The position numbers and the translations under genes are program-made. Of a stretch of 64,000 nucleotides of DNA, positions 38,598 to 48,057 are shown piece after piece. A model generated the notes under the pieces. That model was given only the letters and a program-made list of their open reading frames with translations, made no database searches and was not told the origin of the DNA. Where the stretch lies: positions 1-64,000 of the forward strand of contig JAIPJF010000002.1 in NCBI GenBank assembly GCA_021734325.1. Direction: 5' to 3'. This DNA is from Fidelibacterota bacterium. Lineage in GTDB: Bacteria > Fidelibacterota > UBA8477 > JABMPR01. Position 1 is the first letter of the stretch. Each line of letters begins with the position of its first letter.

Positions 38598-39661
38598 ATT
38601 GGCTTCAAAGATTAACACCACCCAATATCCAGGAGTTAGTTCCCTATTCTTCTGCTCGCAGGGAGGCTTCTGATGGCGATGTCTGGCTGAATGCGAATGA
38701 AAATCCTTTCCCTCGGAAATCTAAGGGCGCCTTCGCAGGATTAAATCGTTATCCTGAATTTCAACCTGTCGCCCTGCTCAAAGCCTATGCCAGTTATGCC
38801 GGTGTTTCAATAGATCAGGTGCTGATCACTCGCGGCATAGATGAGGGTTTGGATATTTTAATTCGTAGTTTTTGCAGTGCTGATGATCAGATTATTTATA
38901 CCCCACCCACCTACGGAATGTATCGAATAACTGCTGAGACACTTGGTGTTCAATCGGTTGCAACCGCTCTCTTACCCGGTTGGAAATTGGATATGCCACA
39001 GGTGATCGTAGAAGCAGGAGATAGCAAGATCGCATTCCTCTGTTCACCTAATAATCCAACAGGAAATGTATTAAAGAGATCAAAGGTTTTGGATATTCTT
39101 GAAGCCACCCGTAACCAGACCCTGATCGTCCTGGATGAGGCCTATATAGAATTTGTGCCTGAGTCTTCATATGTAGACTTGCTCTCAAACTACCCACACC
39201 TAATCATCTTGCGAACCCTTTCCAAAGCTTTTGGTCTGGCTGGCTTGCGTTGTGGATTCGTTTTGGCGAACCCGGCCATTATTGCCATCCTGAAGAAAGT
39301 GACGCCACCATACCCAATTCCAATACCTGCAGTCGAGATCGCAACTGCTGCTCTCTCAGCACCCGGGATAGCTACCATGAAATCAGAGGTAAAACTTATT
39401 CAGGACACGCGAGCAGATCTTGAGGCGTCTTTGAACACCTTCTCTTTTGTTGAATGGGTAGCCCCCAGCGATGCAAATTTTTTATTGATCAAGGTGAAGG
39501 ATGCCTCTGAACTGATGACCTTCCTTCAACAAAAAGGTATAGTCATTCGAAATCGTAGTAGCCAGACGCTTCTGGAGAATTGCGTGAGAATAACGGTTGG
39601 ATCTGCTGAGGAGATGGAATTATTGCTCACAGAAATGAAGGCATACGAGGCTCAGGTATGA
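38594..39661 (+). CDS. hisC: Histidinol-phosphate aminotransferase
   Basis: A 355-residue fold-type I aminotransferase. 'LNANENPFP' opens the substrate site, 'CSPNNPTGN' and 'LDEAYIEF' are typical, and the PLP Lys is in '[17 protein letters not shown]'. It overlaps hisD and hisB by four bases each (ATGA). Its place between hisD and the bifunctional hisB is that of E. coli. Confidence 0.95.
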   Translation: MNWLQRLTPPNIQELVPYSSARREASDGDVWLNANENPFPRKSKGAFAGLNRYPEFQPVALLKAYASYAGVSIDQVLITRGIDEGLDILIRSFCSADDQIIYTPPTYGMYRITAETLGVQSVATALLPGWKLDMPQVIVEAGDSKIAFLCSPNNPTGNVLKRSKVLDILEATRNQTLIVLDEAYIEFVPESSYVDLLSNYPHLIILRTLSKAFGLAGLRCGFVLANPAIIAILKKVTPPYPIPIPAVEIATAALSAPGIATMKSEVKLIQDTRADLEASLNTFSFVEWVAPSDANFLLIKVKDASELMTFLQQKGIVIRNRSSQTLLENCVRITVGSAEEMELLLTEMKAYEAQV

Positions 39662-40728
39662 CTGCCAGACCGACCCTTTTTATAGATCGTGACGGAACGC
39701 TGATCAAAGAACCGCCTGATGATTTCCAGGTTGACTCCCTGGAGAAGTTAGAGCTTGAGCCCGGTGTTATTCCGGCACTATTGGAGCTTCAGCGTGCTGG
39801 GTATACCCTGGTCATGATCTCTAACCAGGACGGACTTGGGACAGACAGTTTTCCTGAGGCTGATTTTCTTGCACCGCAGGAGAAATTGATGCAAATATTT
39901 TCCTCTCAGGGGATTGAATTTGAGGAGACATTGTTTTGTCCTCATTTTGAAGCAGATAAATGTAATTGCCGGAAACCATTGCTTGGTTTGGCGCGGCCAC
40001 TGCTCAAAGAGGGCCGGGTTGATTTTCAGGATTCCTGGGTCATTGGTGACCGCCAGACTGATGTTCAATTGGCCGAAAATATGGGGATCAGGAGTTTTCT
40101 CTATCAAGCGGATTCAATGGGATGGAAGGAAATTGCCAGATCCCTGAACTCTACCAACCGTAGAGCTTTCGTCTCTCGATCGACTTCTGAAACTCAAATT
40201 GAGCTCGATGTTGATCTTGATCTCGACGGCAAATCGCAGATCGCTACCGGGATCGGATTTTTTGATCACATGCTGGATCAGATCGCAACCCATGCTGGTA
40301 TTACCGTGAATTGTCAGGTAAAAGGTGATTTGGAGATTGATGATCATCACACAGTTGAGGATACAGCTCTTGCATTGGGTGAGGCACTTGCCAAAGCACT
40401 GGGAAAAAAGCAGGGAATTGGTCGTTTTGGATTCGCTTTACCAATGGATGAATGCCGGGCTGAGTGTCTTCTCGACATCTCCGGGCGACCCCATCTCGAA
40501 TTCCAGGCTGAATTCAGTGCTGAAAAGGTGGGCGAATTGACAACCCAGATGATCCCTCATTTTTTCAGATCACTGGCTATGAGCATGGGTATCACCCTGC
40601 ATTTGAGTACCAGCGAGGGAAACGTTCACCACCAGGTTGAATCACTTTTTAAGGTGTTTGGCAGGGCATTAGGGCAAGCCATTCAAAAATCAGGAAATAC
40701 GATTCCAAGCTCCAAGGGTATTCTATGA
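39658..40728 (+). CDS. hisB: Bifunctional histidinol-phosphatase / imidazoleglycerol-phosphate dehydratase
   Basis: A 356-residue fusion. Residues 1 to about 160 are a HAD phosphatase: '[13 protein letters not shown]' with the Asp nucleophile, 'ISNQDGLGT', a Zn loop '[14 protein letters not shown]' and '[17 protein letters not shown]'. From about residue 165 comes the dehydratase, with the metal-binding '[14 protein letters not shown]', '[17 protein letters not shown]' and '[20 protein letters not shown]'. This is the E. coli architecture; many bacteria keep the two activities apart. Four-base overlaps on both sides. Confidence 0.95.
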   Translation: MTARPTLFIDRDGTLIKEPPDDFQVDSLEKLELEPGVIPALLELQRAGYTLVMISNQDGLGTDSFPEADFLAPQEKLMQIFSSQGIEFEETLFCPHFEADKCNCRKPLLGLARPLLKEGRVDFQDSWVIGDRQTDVQLAENMGIRSFLYQADSMGWKEIARSLNSTNRRAFVSRSTSETQIELDVDLDLDGKSQIATGIGFFDHMLDQIATHAGITVNCQVKGDLEIDDHHTVEDTALALGEALAKALGKKQGIGRFGFALPMDECRAECLLDISGRPHLEFQAEFSAEKVGELTTQMIPHFFRSLAMSMGITLHLSTSEGNVHHQVESLFKVFGRALGQAIQKSGNTIPSSKGIL

Positions 40729-41315
40729 GTGTAATCATCGATACAGGCTGTGCCAATCTGACCTCCCTTAAGTTTGCCCTTGAAAGAATGAGCAAGGATG
40801 TTCAGGTTTCTGATGATCCCGACACCATTAATTCAGCTGAACGCGTATTTCTCCCCGGTGTAGGCAGTGCTCAGTATGCCATGGGTATCCTCGAGCAAAA
40901 GGGACTTATTCAGACCATTCAGGGGCTTCAACAACCGGTTCTGGGTATCTGTTTGGGGATGCAGCTGCTGACTTCATTTTCCACCGAAGGTGATGTTGCT
41001 TGTTTGAACTGCATACCTGCAGAGGTCGGGTCATTACAATCATTAGACCGGCGGCTTCCACACATGGGCTGGAATACCATAAATGGTCATCAGAATCATC
41101 CCTTATTCAGGGGGATTCCTGAAAATGACTATTTCTATTTTGTTCATAGCTATGGGGTTGAAATTTCTGCTGAAACCATAGCCATATGTGAATATGGCAA
41201 ACCTTTTTCCGCTGCGATAGCCTACAAGAATTTTATGGGTGTCCAGTTTCATCCTGAACGCTCCGGGAAATCGGGAGCCAAAATTTTAAAGAATTTTTTG
41301 GAGCTTAAGATATGA
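40725..41315 (+). CDS. hisH: Imidazole glycerol phosphate synthase, glutaminase subunit
   Basis: A 196-residue class I glutamine amidotransferase. The nucleophile Cys is in '[14 protein letters not shown]' and the His-Glu pair in '[14 protein letters not shown]'. It delivers ammonia to HisF, encoded two genes on. Overlaps hisB and hisA by four bases. Confidence 0.95.
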   Translation: MSVIIDTGCANLTSLKFALERMSKDVQVSDDPDTINSAERVFLPGVGSAQYAMGILEQKGLIQTIQGLQQPVLGICLGMQLLTSFSTEGDVACLNCIPAEVGSLQSLDRRLPHMGWNTINGHQNHPLFRGIPENDYFYFVHSYGVEISAETIAICEYGKPFSAAIAYKNFMGVQFHPERSGKSGAKILKNFLELKI

Positions 41316-42049
41316 TCATACCATCTATCGATCTTATTGGAGGCCAGACTGTTCGACTCTTCAAGGGAGATTATGAAAAGATCAATTATTATGAGCAATC
41401 ACCCCTTGCTCTTGTCCGTAGCTATTCAAAAGCAGGTGCTGACCTCATCCATCTTGTTGATCTACAGGGGGCCAAAGAGATAACTCGAAGACAGCTTCCC
41501 CTTATCCAAAAGCTCGTATCCTCAACTGATGTCCATATTCAGGTGGGAGGCGGTATTCGGTCTGAAGAGGATGTAAGAGAGCTCCTGGAAGTTGGTGTGG
41601 AGAGGGTGGTGATTGGTAGTCTGGCGATCAAGGAACCTGAAAAAGTTATGGAATGGGTAAAACGATATGGATCTGAAAAAATCGTTCTGGCTCTAGATGT
41701 GAACATCGATGAGAAAGGTGTTAAGTGGTTACCTACCCAGGCCTGGCAACAGGATGGTCAGCTTCCCCTGGAAGCGCTCCTGGATCAATACTTGAGTGTT
41801 CAGATCAAACATATTCTTTGCACCGATATCTCCCGGGATGGCACACTATCGGGTTCAAATGACCAGCTTTACAGCGAACTCCAACAAAACTATCCTCACT
41901 TCACGTGGCAGGCCTCCGGTGGCATTGGTAGTCTTGGGGATATAGCAAAAATAGCAGCAACGGGCGTTTCTGGCATCATCGTTGGGAAGGCCCTTTTGGA
42001 TGGAATATTTACATTCAGGGAGGCACAATCATGCTGGCTCGGCGAATAA
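41312..42049 (+). CDS. hisA: ProFAR isomerase
   Basis: A 245-residue (beta-alpha)8 isomerase. '[20 protein letters not shown]' carries the catalytic Asp of strand 1, and '[27 protein letters not shown]' and '[14 protein letters not shown]' the phosphate sites and the second Asp. Starts on the hisH stop (ATGA) and overlaps hisF by 19 bases. Confidence 0.95.
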   Translation: MIIPSIDLIGGQTVRLFKGDYEKINYYEQSPLALVRSYSKAGADLIHLVDLQGAKEITRRQLPLIQKLVSSTDVHIQVGGGIRSEEDVRELLEVGVERVVIGSLAIKEPEKVMEWVKRYGSEKIVLALDVNIDEKGVKWLPTQAWQQDGQLPLEALLDQYLSVQIKHILCTDISRDGTLSGSNDQLYSELQQNYPHFTWQASGGIGSLGDIAKIAATGVSGIIVGKALLDGIFTFREAQSCWLGE

Positions 42050-42804
42050 TTCCCTGTCTCGATGTCAGAGATGGGAAAGTGGTTAAAGGCGTTCGATTCC
42101 GCGATCACAAAATAGTGGGGGATATTGTTCCCCTGGCTGAATACTACTCCCAGGCTGGGGCAGATGAGCTGGTATTCTACGATATTACAGCCAGCAGTGA
42201 TGGTCGCAGTGTTGACCGAAGCTGGATCGAAAGGGTTGCCCGCGTTATCGATATTCCCTTCTGCGTTGCCGGTGGCATCTCCACTTTGGAAACCGCCGGT
42301 GAAGTGCTGGAAATGGGTGCCGATAAAATTAGCATTAACTCTCCGGCTTTAAATGATCCAGGTTTGATATTTGAGTTAAATGAACGTTTTGGACAACAGT
42401 GTGTTGTGGTGGGAATTGATAGTTATCAGGATCAGGAAACTGGGGAATATATGGTATATAAGTATACCGGGGATGTTGAACGAACCCAGCAGACTGAGTG
42501 GAAGACCTTTGACTGGATCAATGCAGTGCAACAACAGGGAGCCGGTGAGATCGTTTTGAATTGTATGAATCAAGATGGGGTGCGCAAGGGCTATGATACG
42601 ATGCAATTGAGCATGGCCCGCCTGAATTGTAGTATTCCTTTGATTGCCTCAGGTGGTGCTGGTAGTATAGAGCATTTCAAACAGGTTTTCCAGACTAGTG
42701 AAGTGGATGGTGCTCTGGCTGCGAGTGTGTTTCACTCAAGAGAGATTGAGATCCGGGATTTAAAGCGATATTTAGCCGAATCAGGCGTGGAGGTCCGATT
42801 ATGA
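42031..42804 (+). CDS. hisF: Imidazole glycerol phosphate synthase, cyclase subunit
   Basis: A 257-residue barrel partner of HisH. '[20 protein letters not shown]' has the catalytic Asp, '[10 protein letters not shown]' and '[14 protein letters not shown]' hold the second Asp and phosphate loops, and '[10 protein letters not shown]' the last. The start lies 19 bases inside hisA behind GGGAGG, the largest overlap in the operon. The protein releases AICAR to purine synthesis. Confidence 0.95.
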   Translation: MLARRIIPCLDVRDGKVVKGVRFRDHKIVGDIVPLAEYYSQAGADELVFYDITASSDGRSVDRSWIERVARVIDIPFCVAGGISTLETAGEVLEMGADKISINSPALNDPGLIFELNERFGQQCVVVGIDSYQDQETGEYMVYKYTGDVERTQQTEWKTFDWINAVQQQGAGEIVLNCMNQDGVRKGYDTMQLSMARLNCSIPLIASGGAGSIEHFKQVFQTSEVDGALAASVFHSREIEIRDLKRYLAESGVEVRL

Positions 42805-43424
42805 AAGTTTTATTAGAGAGCCTGAATCAACTGGCATGGGAAAAACAAGATGGCCTGCTCCCAACTATCGTTCAAGACGCCGATTCTGGTGAACTGCTCA
42901 TGCAAGCCTATATGAACATTGAAGCGTTGAAACTCACCCTGAAAAGTGGGAGAGTAACATTTTTTAGCAGGAGTCGTCAAAAAATATGGCAAAAGGGTGA
43001 GGAATCTGGGAATATACTTAAGCTTGTTGATATAGCTGCTGATTGTGATGGGGATAGTTTGAAAGTTCTGGCGAATCCAACAGGTCCCGTTTGCCATCTT
43101 GGGACTGATACCTGTTGGGATAAGTCCCAACAACCTTCCCTCACATTCCTGACTGAATTGGAGGATGTGATCGAATCAAGGAAAGATTCGTCTGCTGATA
43201 CTTCCTACACTGCCAGATTATTCAATCGCGGGACTAAATATATTGCCCAAAAAGTTGGAGAAGAGGCTGTGGAAACCGCCTTGGCCGCAGCAGCTGGCGA
43301 TGACAAAGAACTCCTTAACGAAAGTGCAGATCTGATTTATCACCTGCTTGTCCTGCTCCAATCAAAGGATCTTAAACTAAAGGATGTAGCAACCGTCCTG
43401 CACGAACGACATCACAGTCCCTGA
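42801..43424 (+). CDS. hisI: Bifunctional phosphoribosyl-AMP cyclohydrolase / PRATP pyrophosphatase
   Basis: A 207-residue HisIE fusion. Residues 1 to about 110 are the cyclohydrolase ('[14 protein letters not shown]', '[18 protein letters not shown]', Zn ligands in 'DCDGDSL' and 'CHLGTDTC'), the rest the pyrophosphatase ('[17 protein letters not shown]' and '[14 protein letters not shown]'). Last gene of a G-D-C-B-H-A-F-IE order identical to E. coli. No terminator is visible before the convergent asnB, 34 bp away. Confidence 0.95.
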   Translation: MKVLLESLNQLAWEKQDGLLPTIVQDADSGELLMQAYMNIEALKLTLKSGRVTFFSRSRQKIWQKGEESGNILKLVDIAADCDGDSLKVLANPTGPVCHLGTDTCWDKSQQPSLTFLTELEDVIESRKDSSADTSYTARLFNRGTKYIAQKVGEEAVETALAAAAGDDKELLNESADLIYHLLVLLQSKDLKLKDVATVLHERHHSP

Positions 43425-43458
43425 TCGTGTTGTATGCGCTGTGTGGAGCCGTTTCTAA

Positions 43459-45123
43459 TTACTTATATGCGTCATCATGAACTGTTTTAACAGCTCTTCC
43501 TGAGGGATCATTCAGATTCTGAAAAGATACATCCCAGGCGAGTGCTTCAGGAGTACTGCAGGCAACTGAAGGAACTGAAGGGACGCAGGAAGCAGCTGAT
43601 TCAGATGGGAAATGCTCGGCAAAAATACTCCGATAGTAATATTCTTCCTTATTCTGAGGTGTGTTTATCGGGAATCTGAATTTAGCATTGGCCATTTGCT
43701 TTGCACTTACTGCCTTTTCGACAACTGATTTCAGACTATCAATCCAACTGTAACCGACACCATCAGAAAACTGTTCCTTCTGCCGCCAGGCAACACTTTC
43801 CGGGAGATAATCCTCAAAAGCCTTTCTGAGGATCCATTTTTCCATCCGCTCGCCGTTTATAAGCTTATCCTTAGGATTCAGACGCATGGCAACGTCCATG
43901 AATTCCTTGTCAAGAAAGGGAACGCGACCTTCAATACCCCAGGCTGCCAGAGATTTATTCGCTCTAAGACAATCATATAAGTGGAGTTTGTTGAGTTTTC
44001 GAACCGTCTCCTCATGAAAGGCCTTCGCATCAGGAGCCTTATGGAAGTAAAGATATCCACCAAATATTTCATCAGCCCCCTCACCTGACAGGACCATTTT
44101 TATTCCCATGGCCTTGATCGCTCTGGCCATCAGATACATGGGCGTTGAAGCTCTTACAGTGGTAACATCGTAGGTCTCCAGATGGTAGATCACATCGTGG
44201 AGCGCATCAAGCCCCTCTTGAATGGTGAATAATATCTCATGGTGAACCGTGTTAATATGGTCAGCCACCTTGCGTGCAGCAGCCAGATCAGGTGAGCCGT
44301 CTAAACCAACGGCAAATGAATGTAAGCGTGGCCACCATGCTTTCTTTTGGTCATGGTCCTCAATTCTGCGGGCAGCATATTTTTTGGCTATGGCAGACAC
44401 AATGGAGGAATCAAGTCCACCGGATAACAAGACACCATACGGAACATCCGACATGAGTTGTCTGTGCACAGATGCCTCCAGTGCTTTTCTCAATTTATGG
44501 ATACTATTCTTGTTGTTTTGAACCGAGGCATAATCTGACCAATCACGGCTATACCATTGTTTTAATTCACCGCCAGTACTTGATAAATAATGTCCTGGAG
44601 GAAATACTTCGATCCTGGTACACACACCTTCAAGTGATTTCAGCTCAGAGGCCACGTAAAAATTGCCACTTGCATCCCAGCCTCTATAGAGGGGAATGAC
44701 TCCCATGTGATCTCTTGCGATCAGATAGGTATTCTTTCGGGCATCATAGAGTGCGAAGGCAAATATCCCATTCAGGTCATCTAGGAAGTCTACCCCTTTT
44801 TTTTCATACAGGGAGAGGATAACCTCACAATCAGATTGGGTCTGAAATTTATAATCTTTACACTCCAACCTCAGATCCTGGTGATTATAAATTTCACCAT
44901 TTACTGATAGAACCAGGGTTTTATCCTCATTATAAAGGGGTTGACCCCCTGATATTGGATCAACAATCGCCAGCCGCTCATGGGCCATAACTGCATGGTT
45001 ACCACAATAAATTCCGGACCAATCGGGACCGCGGTGCCTGACCTTTTTTGACATTTTTAAAATTTGTGGACGCATCAATTTGGAATCCACCTGCAAATCA
45101 AAAGCACAAACAATACCACACAT
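43459..45123 (-). CDS. asnB: Asparagine synthetase (glutamine-hydrolysing), AsnB type
   Basis: A 554-residue enzyme, the same length as E. coli AsnB. Cys2 in 'MCGIVCAF' is the glutaminase nucleophile; 'RHRGPDWSG', 'LAIVDPISGGQPLYN' and 'NGEIYNH' complete that domain. The ATP loop is 'LLSGGLDSSIVSAIA', and 'SGEGADEIFGGYLYFHKAP' and 'GIEGRVPFLDKEF' mark the synthetase domain. Monocistronic, converging on the his operon. Confidence 0.95.
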   Translation of the reverse strand: MCGIVCAFDLQVDSKLMRPQILKMSKKVRHRGPDWSGIYCGNHAVMAHERLAIVDPISGGQPLYNEDKTLVLSVNGEIYNHQDLRLECKDYKFQTQSDCEVILSLYEKKGVDFLDDLNGIFAFALYDARKNTYLIARDHMGVIPLYRGWDASGNFYVASELKSLEGVCTRIEVFPPGHYLSSTGGELKQWYSRDWSDYASVQNNKNSIHKLRKALEASVHRQLMSDVPYGVLLSGGLDSSIVSAIAKKYAARRIEDHDQKKAWWPRLHSFAVGLDGSPDLAAARKVADHINTVHHEILFTIQEGLDALHDVIYHLETYDVTTVRASTPMYLMARAIKAMGIKMVLSGEGADEIFGGYLYFHKAPDAKAFHEETVRKLNKLHLYDCLRANKSLAAWGIEGRVPFLDKEFMDVAMRLNPKDKLINGERMEKWILRKAFEDYLPESVAWRQKEQFSDGVGYSWIDSLKSVVEKAVSAKQMANAKFRFPINTPQNKEEYYYRSIFAEHFPSESAASCVPSVPSVACSTPEALAWDVSFQNLNDPSGRAVKTVHDDAYK

Positions 45124-45333
45124 AATTTCAAACGCTTCCTTTACTTATGTCTACTGCAAGCTTTACTGCCTGCGAGACATGGTTAAAACAAATGTAGGTT
45201 ACCAGATTTCTTATGTAAAGCTGAATATGGTGAAATCCTTATTTATTTAGCTTCCTCTTTTAGTGTTGCTTTAAATGATTAGTGGGAACTTGATTAAATC
45301 GTTATTATTGGTCTGAATATCAATGGAGGTAAT

Positions 45334-46329
45334 ATGTCACATTCTTATAAATGGGGCATTTTAAGTACTGGAAAGATAGCCAATCACTTTGCTGAGGGCC
45401 TGACACTACTGGATGCTGCGGATATACATGCTGTCGGATCCCGAGCAATCGGAACTGCTGAGCGTTTTGCTGACAAATGGTCTATAACCAATGCTTATGG
45501 CAGTTATGATGAGCTGTATAATGACAAAGAGGTAGATATAATCTATATCGGAACACCCCATAATCTTCATTATCAGAATACTATGGATGCTCTCTCAGCA
45601 GGCAAACACGTCTTATGTGAGAAAGCCTTTGCATTGAACGCAAATCAAGCGCGGAACATGGTTGAGCTTGCTCGTCACCAGGGTCTCTTTTTGATGGATG
45701 CAATGTGGAACCGGTTTCAACCGTGGTACACAAAGGTGCAGGAAATAATTAGTTCGGGAGTCCTGGGGGAACTTATTCATTTTAAAGCAGATCTATCTTT
45801 CAAGTTTGATTTTGATCCTCAACATCGACTATTCAATCCTGATCTGGGAGGTGGTTCACTCCTGGATTTGGGAGTATATCCCCTGACGCTGGCGTCTGCG
45901 TTTATGGGAGCACCAGACGTGGTTCATAGTACTGTGCACAAGTGCAGTACTGGAGTCGATGATCAGGTGACAATGATTTTGTCCTATCCTGAAGGTGCAA
46001 GTTCAGAGCTTGCAAGCTCAAGTCGATATACATCCAAAATCAACCCAGCACTTTTTGGTTCAGAAGGCAGCTTGGAAATACACGGAATGATACGCTCAGG
46101 TAGATTAACCTTGCACCTCCCCGGCAAGGACCCCGAAGTAATCGAGGTCCCCTATGTGGGTAATGCTTATCAGTATGAGGCCCAGGCTGTGATGGATATG
46201 CTAGACCAAAACAAGTTGGAACACCCCCTCATGCCGTTGGAGGAGACAGTCGCAAATTTACAGATCATGGATTTGATTCGGAAAAATGCGGAGATTAAAT
46301 ATCCTGAAGAGCATGAAGCAGTTATTTAG
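45334..46329 (+). CDS. Gfo/Idh/MocA family NAD(P)-dependent oxidoreductase
   Basis: A 331-residue protein with an N-terminal Rossmann domain ('WGILSTGKIANHFAEGL') and 'GTPHNLHYQNTMDALSAGKHVLCEKAFA' (read in two halves), whose 'EKA' replaces the common 'EKP'. The C-terminal domain has 'GGGSLLDLGVYPLTLA'. The overall pattern is nearest to the dihydrodiol dehydrogenase/glucose-fructose oxidoreductase subgroup acting on sugars or diols. A good GGAGGT site precedes ATG. It stands alone between asnB and a minus-strand envelope gene, so the substrate is unknown. Confidence 0.85.
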   Translation: MSHSYKWGILSTGKIANHFAEGLTLLDAADIHAVGSRAIGTAERFADKWSITNAYGSYDELYNDKEVDIIYIGTPHNLHYQNTMDALSAGKHVLCEKAFALNANQARNMVELARHQGLFLMDAMWNRFQPWYTKVQEIISSGVLGELIHFKADLSFKFDFDPQHRLFNPDLGGGSLLDLGVYPLTLASAFMGAPDVVHSTVHKCSTGVDDQVTMILSYPEGASSELASSSRYTSKINPALFGSEGSLEIHGMIRSGRLTLHLPGKDPEVIEVPYVGNAYQYEAQAVMDMLDQNKLEHPLMPLEETVANLQIMDLIRKNAEIKYPEEHEAVI

Positions 46330-46366
46330 GTGATCTGATAATGAATGGTTTCATCGTCATGTCTTT

Positions 46367-47224
46367 TTAGATATGAAAGTAGACACCAAGTCCATAAAGA
46401 TTGACTTTCTGAAATTCCAGAGTGCTGTAAGGTAAGTGGCCCCTGTAATATTCTGCAATGATCATAAATGGATTTTTCCAGGTTCGCCCCAGCTCTATAC
46501 CTGCACCGAATTTCATATTGGGACGATAATCGTTCTGTTGGTACGCCTTTACATCAATCCCGAGCAAATATGCAAAATCAGGATTATGTGCGAACGGATG
46601 CTGGTATAAAGTCCCCATTTGAAATTCGTTGCGCTTCCTGACTGTATTCGGACTGATATTCAATCCATATCCATAGTAATAGCGGAGATATCCCAGTCTC
46701 GAAGATCTGATAATTCCCAATTGTTCATAATTAAGCGCTTTAGTATTCGGCAGAAAGTAGCTGGTCCTTAGCATGAAATCATCACCAAGATGGGAGGACT
46801 GGTGAAAGAGAGTGAGGCGATATACAGCCTTGTTTCTTTTATAATGGAGCATTCCCCCGATACGGAAGTCCGTATTTTGAAGTCCGCCCATATAGGCCTC
46901 ACCGGAGTCAACAATAGAAAATTGTGAATGGACCCCGAACTCGACGCCAAATTCAAATCCTTCATCTGAATTCACACGATATCTAAATATTAGTTTTTGG
47001 ACACCAATATTAATGGGGCTATAGATCTTTTCTTCATCGCTTCCTTCCACCTGATACGCTAATAAACTGGCACTTGTCTGGGGCGATGCAGGGTCTAATA
47101 GTAAAGCATGAAAATAGCTGTCTGAGGGCAGCCACTCCATCAAGACTTCCTCTGCTGAGCCGACCAAGGGAAAGAAATAAAAGATAAAAAGTAAATGCCT
47201 AAATGCCTGAGGAACGGAAATCAT
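46367..47224 (-). CDS. DUF1207-like envelope/outer-membrane protein
   Basis: With ATG 47224 the protein has 285 residues and a signal peptide (MISVPQAFRHLLFIF..., cleavage near VGSA/E). A GTG at 47311 would add 29 hydrophobic residues and is less likely. 'ALLLDPASPQTSASL', 'LTLFHQSSHLGDDFM' and alternating beta-strand-like stretches to a C-terminal 'GLGVYFHI' suggest a beta-barrel of the DUF1207 family. The function of that family is unknown. It is transcribed away from the pilus locus and shares the promoter region with the pilin gene. Confidence 0.65.
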   Translation of the reverse strand: MISVPQAFRHLLFIFYFFPLVGSAEEVLMEWLPSDSYFHALLLDPASPQTSASLLAYQVEGSDEEKIYSPINIGVQKLIFRYRVNSDEGFEFGVEFGVHSQFSIVDSGEAYMGGLQNTDFRIGGMLHYKRNKAVYRLTLFHQSSHLGDDFMLRTSYFLPNTKALNYEQLGIIRSSRLGYLRYYYGYGLNISPNTVRKRNEFQMGTLYQHPFAHNPDFAYLLGIDVKAYQQNDYRPNMKFGAGIELGRTWKNPFMIIAEYYRGHLPYSTLEFQKVNLYGLGVYFHI

Positions 47225-47318
47225 ATTCAATGAATATATTCCAACAAGTGTGATAAGGAATAGCAATCGGTTGTCTCTATCAAATACCCAACATGTTAAA
47301 TCCATATCCACTCATAAG

Positions 47319-47337
47319 AATAGGGGAAACCCCTATT
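47319..47337. promoter_or_regulatory. Perfect inverted repeat AATAGGGG-aaa-CCCCTATT, operator candidate
   Basis: Eight-bp arms with a 3-base centre. Symmetry and position between divergent genes suggest a dimeric-regulator operator, though the RNA could also form a tight hairpin. Neither strand has a T-tract after the stem. Confidence 0.45.
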
Positions 47338-47451
47338 TAATACGGGATGTGACGCGCATCAATAGTATGAATGAAATGGCTTATTTACCTTGATTCAAAT
47401 AATCCGGTTGATATATTCATGTGAAATGTAGAAATTGGGTGCCATTGAGAG

Positions 47452-47473
47452 CTTTGAGAAATCGTACTCAAAG
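47452..47473. repeat. Inverted repeat upstream of the pilin gene
   Basis: CTTTGAG (47452-47458) and CTCAAAG (47467-47473), 7-bp arms with an 8-base centre, about 95 bp before the pilin ATG. Operator or 5'-UTR hairpin. Confidence 0.35.
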
Positions 47474-47567
47474 CGATGAAGAGTGGTATCAGGAAGGTTG
47501 ATTATTGAATTTATATCAATATCTTCCAGCACGAAGCATTTTGAATCAATAAAAAAGGAGAGCCATA

Positions 47568-47954
47568 ATGGGTCAACAACAATTACTTTTAATCGTTTTG
47601 GGCACAATTATCGTCGGTGTTGCAGTTGTCGTGGGTATCAACATGTTTACTCAGGGTGCTGTCAATGCTGAGCGTGATGCGATGATGCAGGACATCAACG
47701 CAATCGCTTCAGATGCAGCTGCATATTGGCGTAAACCTGCTGCCATGGGTGGTGGTGCGAGAGATTTCACGAATGCAACCGATCTGACATCGTTTGGATC
47801 TGATTCATCAAATGCAAATGGTACCTATGTGATGTCAGCTGCCGCAGCAACTTCCTTTACGCTTACTGGTACAGGAGCAAATGAAGGTGTAGTGATTGTA
47901 GCGACTATTACCCAAAATGGAATTAGTGGCTCACCAGCCATTACCATGCCTTAG
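47568..47954 (+). CDS. Atypical type IV pilin-like major subunit
   Basis: A 128-residue protein: Met-Gly, then QQQ, then about 20 hydrophobic residues (LLLIVLGTIIVGVAVVVGI), a helix with 'NAERDAMMQDINAIASDAAAYWRKPAAMGGG' character and a small Ser/Thr/Ala-rich globular end. The layout (hydrophobic helix N1, compact head) is that of a type IV pilin, but the leader would be only Met-Gly and there is no Glu5. I associate such proteins with uncultured FCB genomes as hypotheticals. A strong RBS, a 3' hairpin and first place before pilC and pilB suggest it is the abundant subunit. The role is inferred from context. Confidence 0.6.
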   Translation: MGQQQLLLIVLGTIIVGVAVVVGINMFTQGAVNAERDAMMQDINAIASDAAAYWRKPAAMGGGARDFTNATDLTSFGSDSSNANGTYVMSAAAATSFTLTGTGANEGVVIVATITQNGISGSPAITMP

Positions 47955-48004
47955 TAGTCTGACAAAAGCATATTAAACATATATATTATCCTTATGTGAA
48001 CTCT

Positions 48005-48032
48005 ACATGGGCGTTGATTTCAACGCCCATGT
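48005..48032 (+). terminator. 13-bp perfect hairpin after the pilin gene
   Basis: ACATGGGCGTTGA (48005-48017), loop TT, TCAACGCCCATGT (48020-48032), 50 bases after the pilin stop and 25 before pilC. There is no T-tract, so it may be a partial terminator or a 3'-end stabiliser that raises pilin mRNA above the downstream genes, as seen for many major pilins. Confidence 0.55.
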
Positions 48033-48057
48033 ATGTTATACACGGTAGGAGCCTCTA

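Larger units (their letters stand above)
47225..47567. other. Divergent control region of the pilus locus
   Basis: 343 bp between the DUF1207-like gene and the pilin gene. It holds two perfect inverted repeats, annotated separately, and an AT-rich stretch before the pilin's GGAGAG site. I see no strong sigma70 promoter and no sigma54 -24/-12 pair. Confidence 0.45.

Noticed and set aside
45014-45042. GGGACCGCGGTGCC resembling the T-box antiterminator core
   Set aside because: It lies inside asnB and encodes the conserved RHRGPDW glutaminase motif on the other strand; no specifier loop or terminator is nearby.
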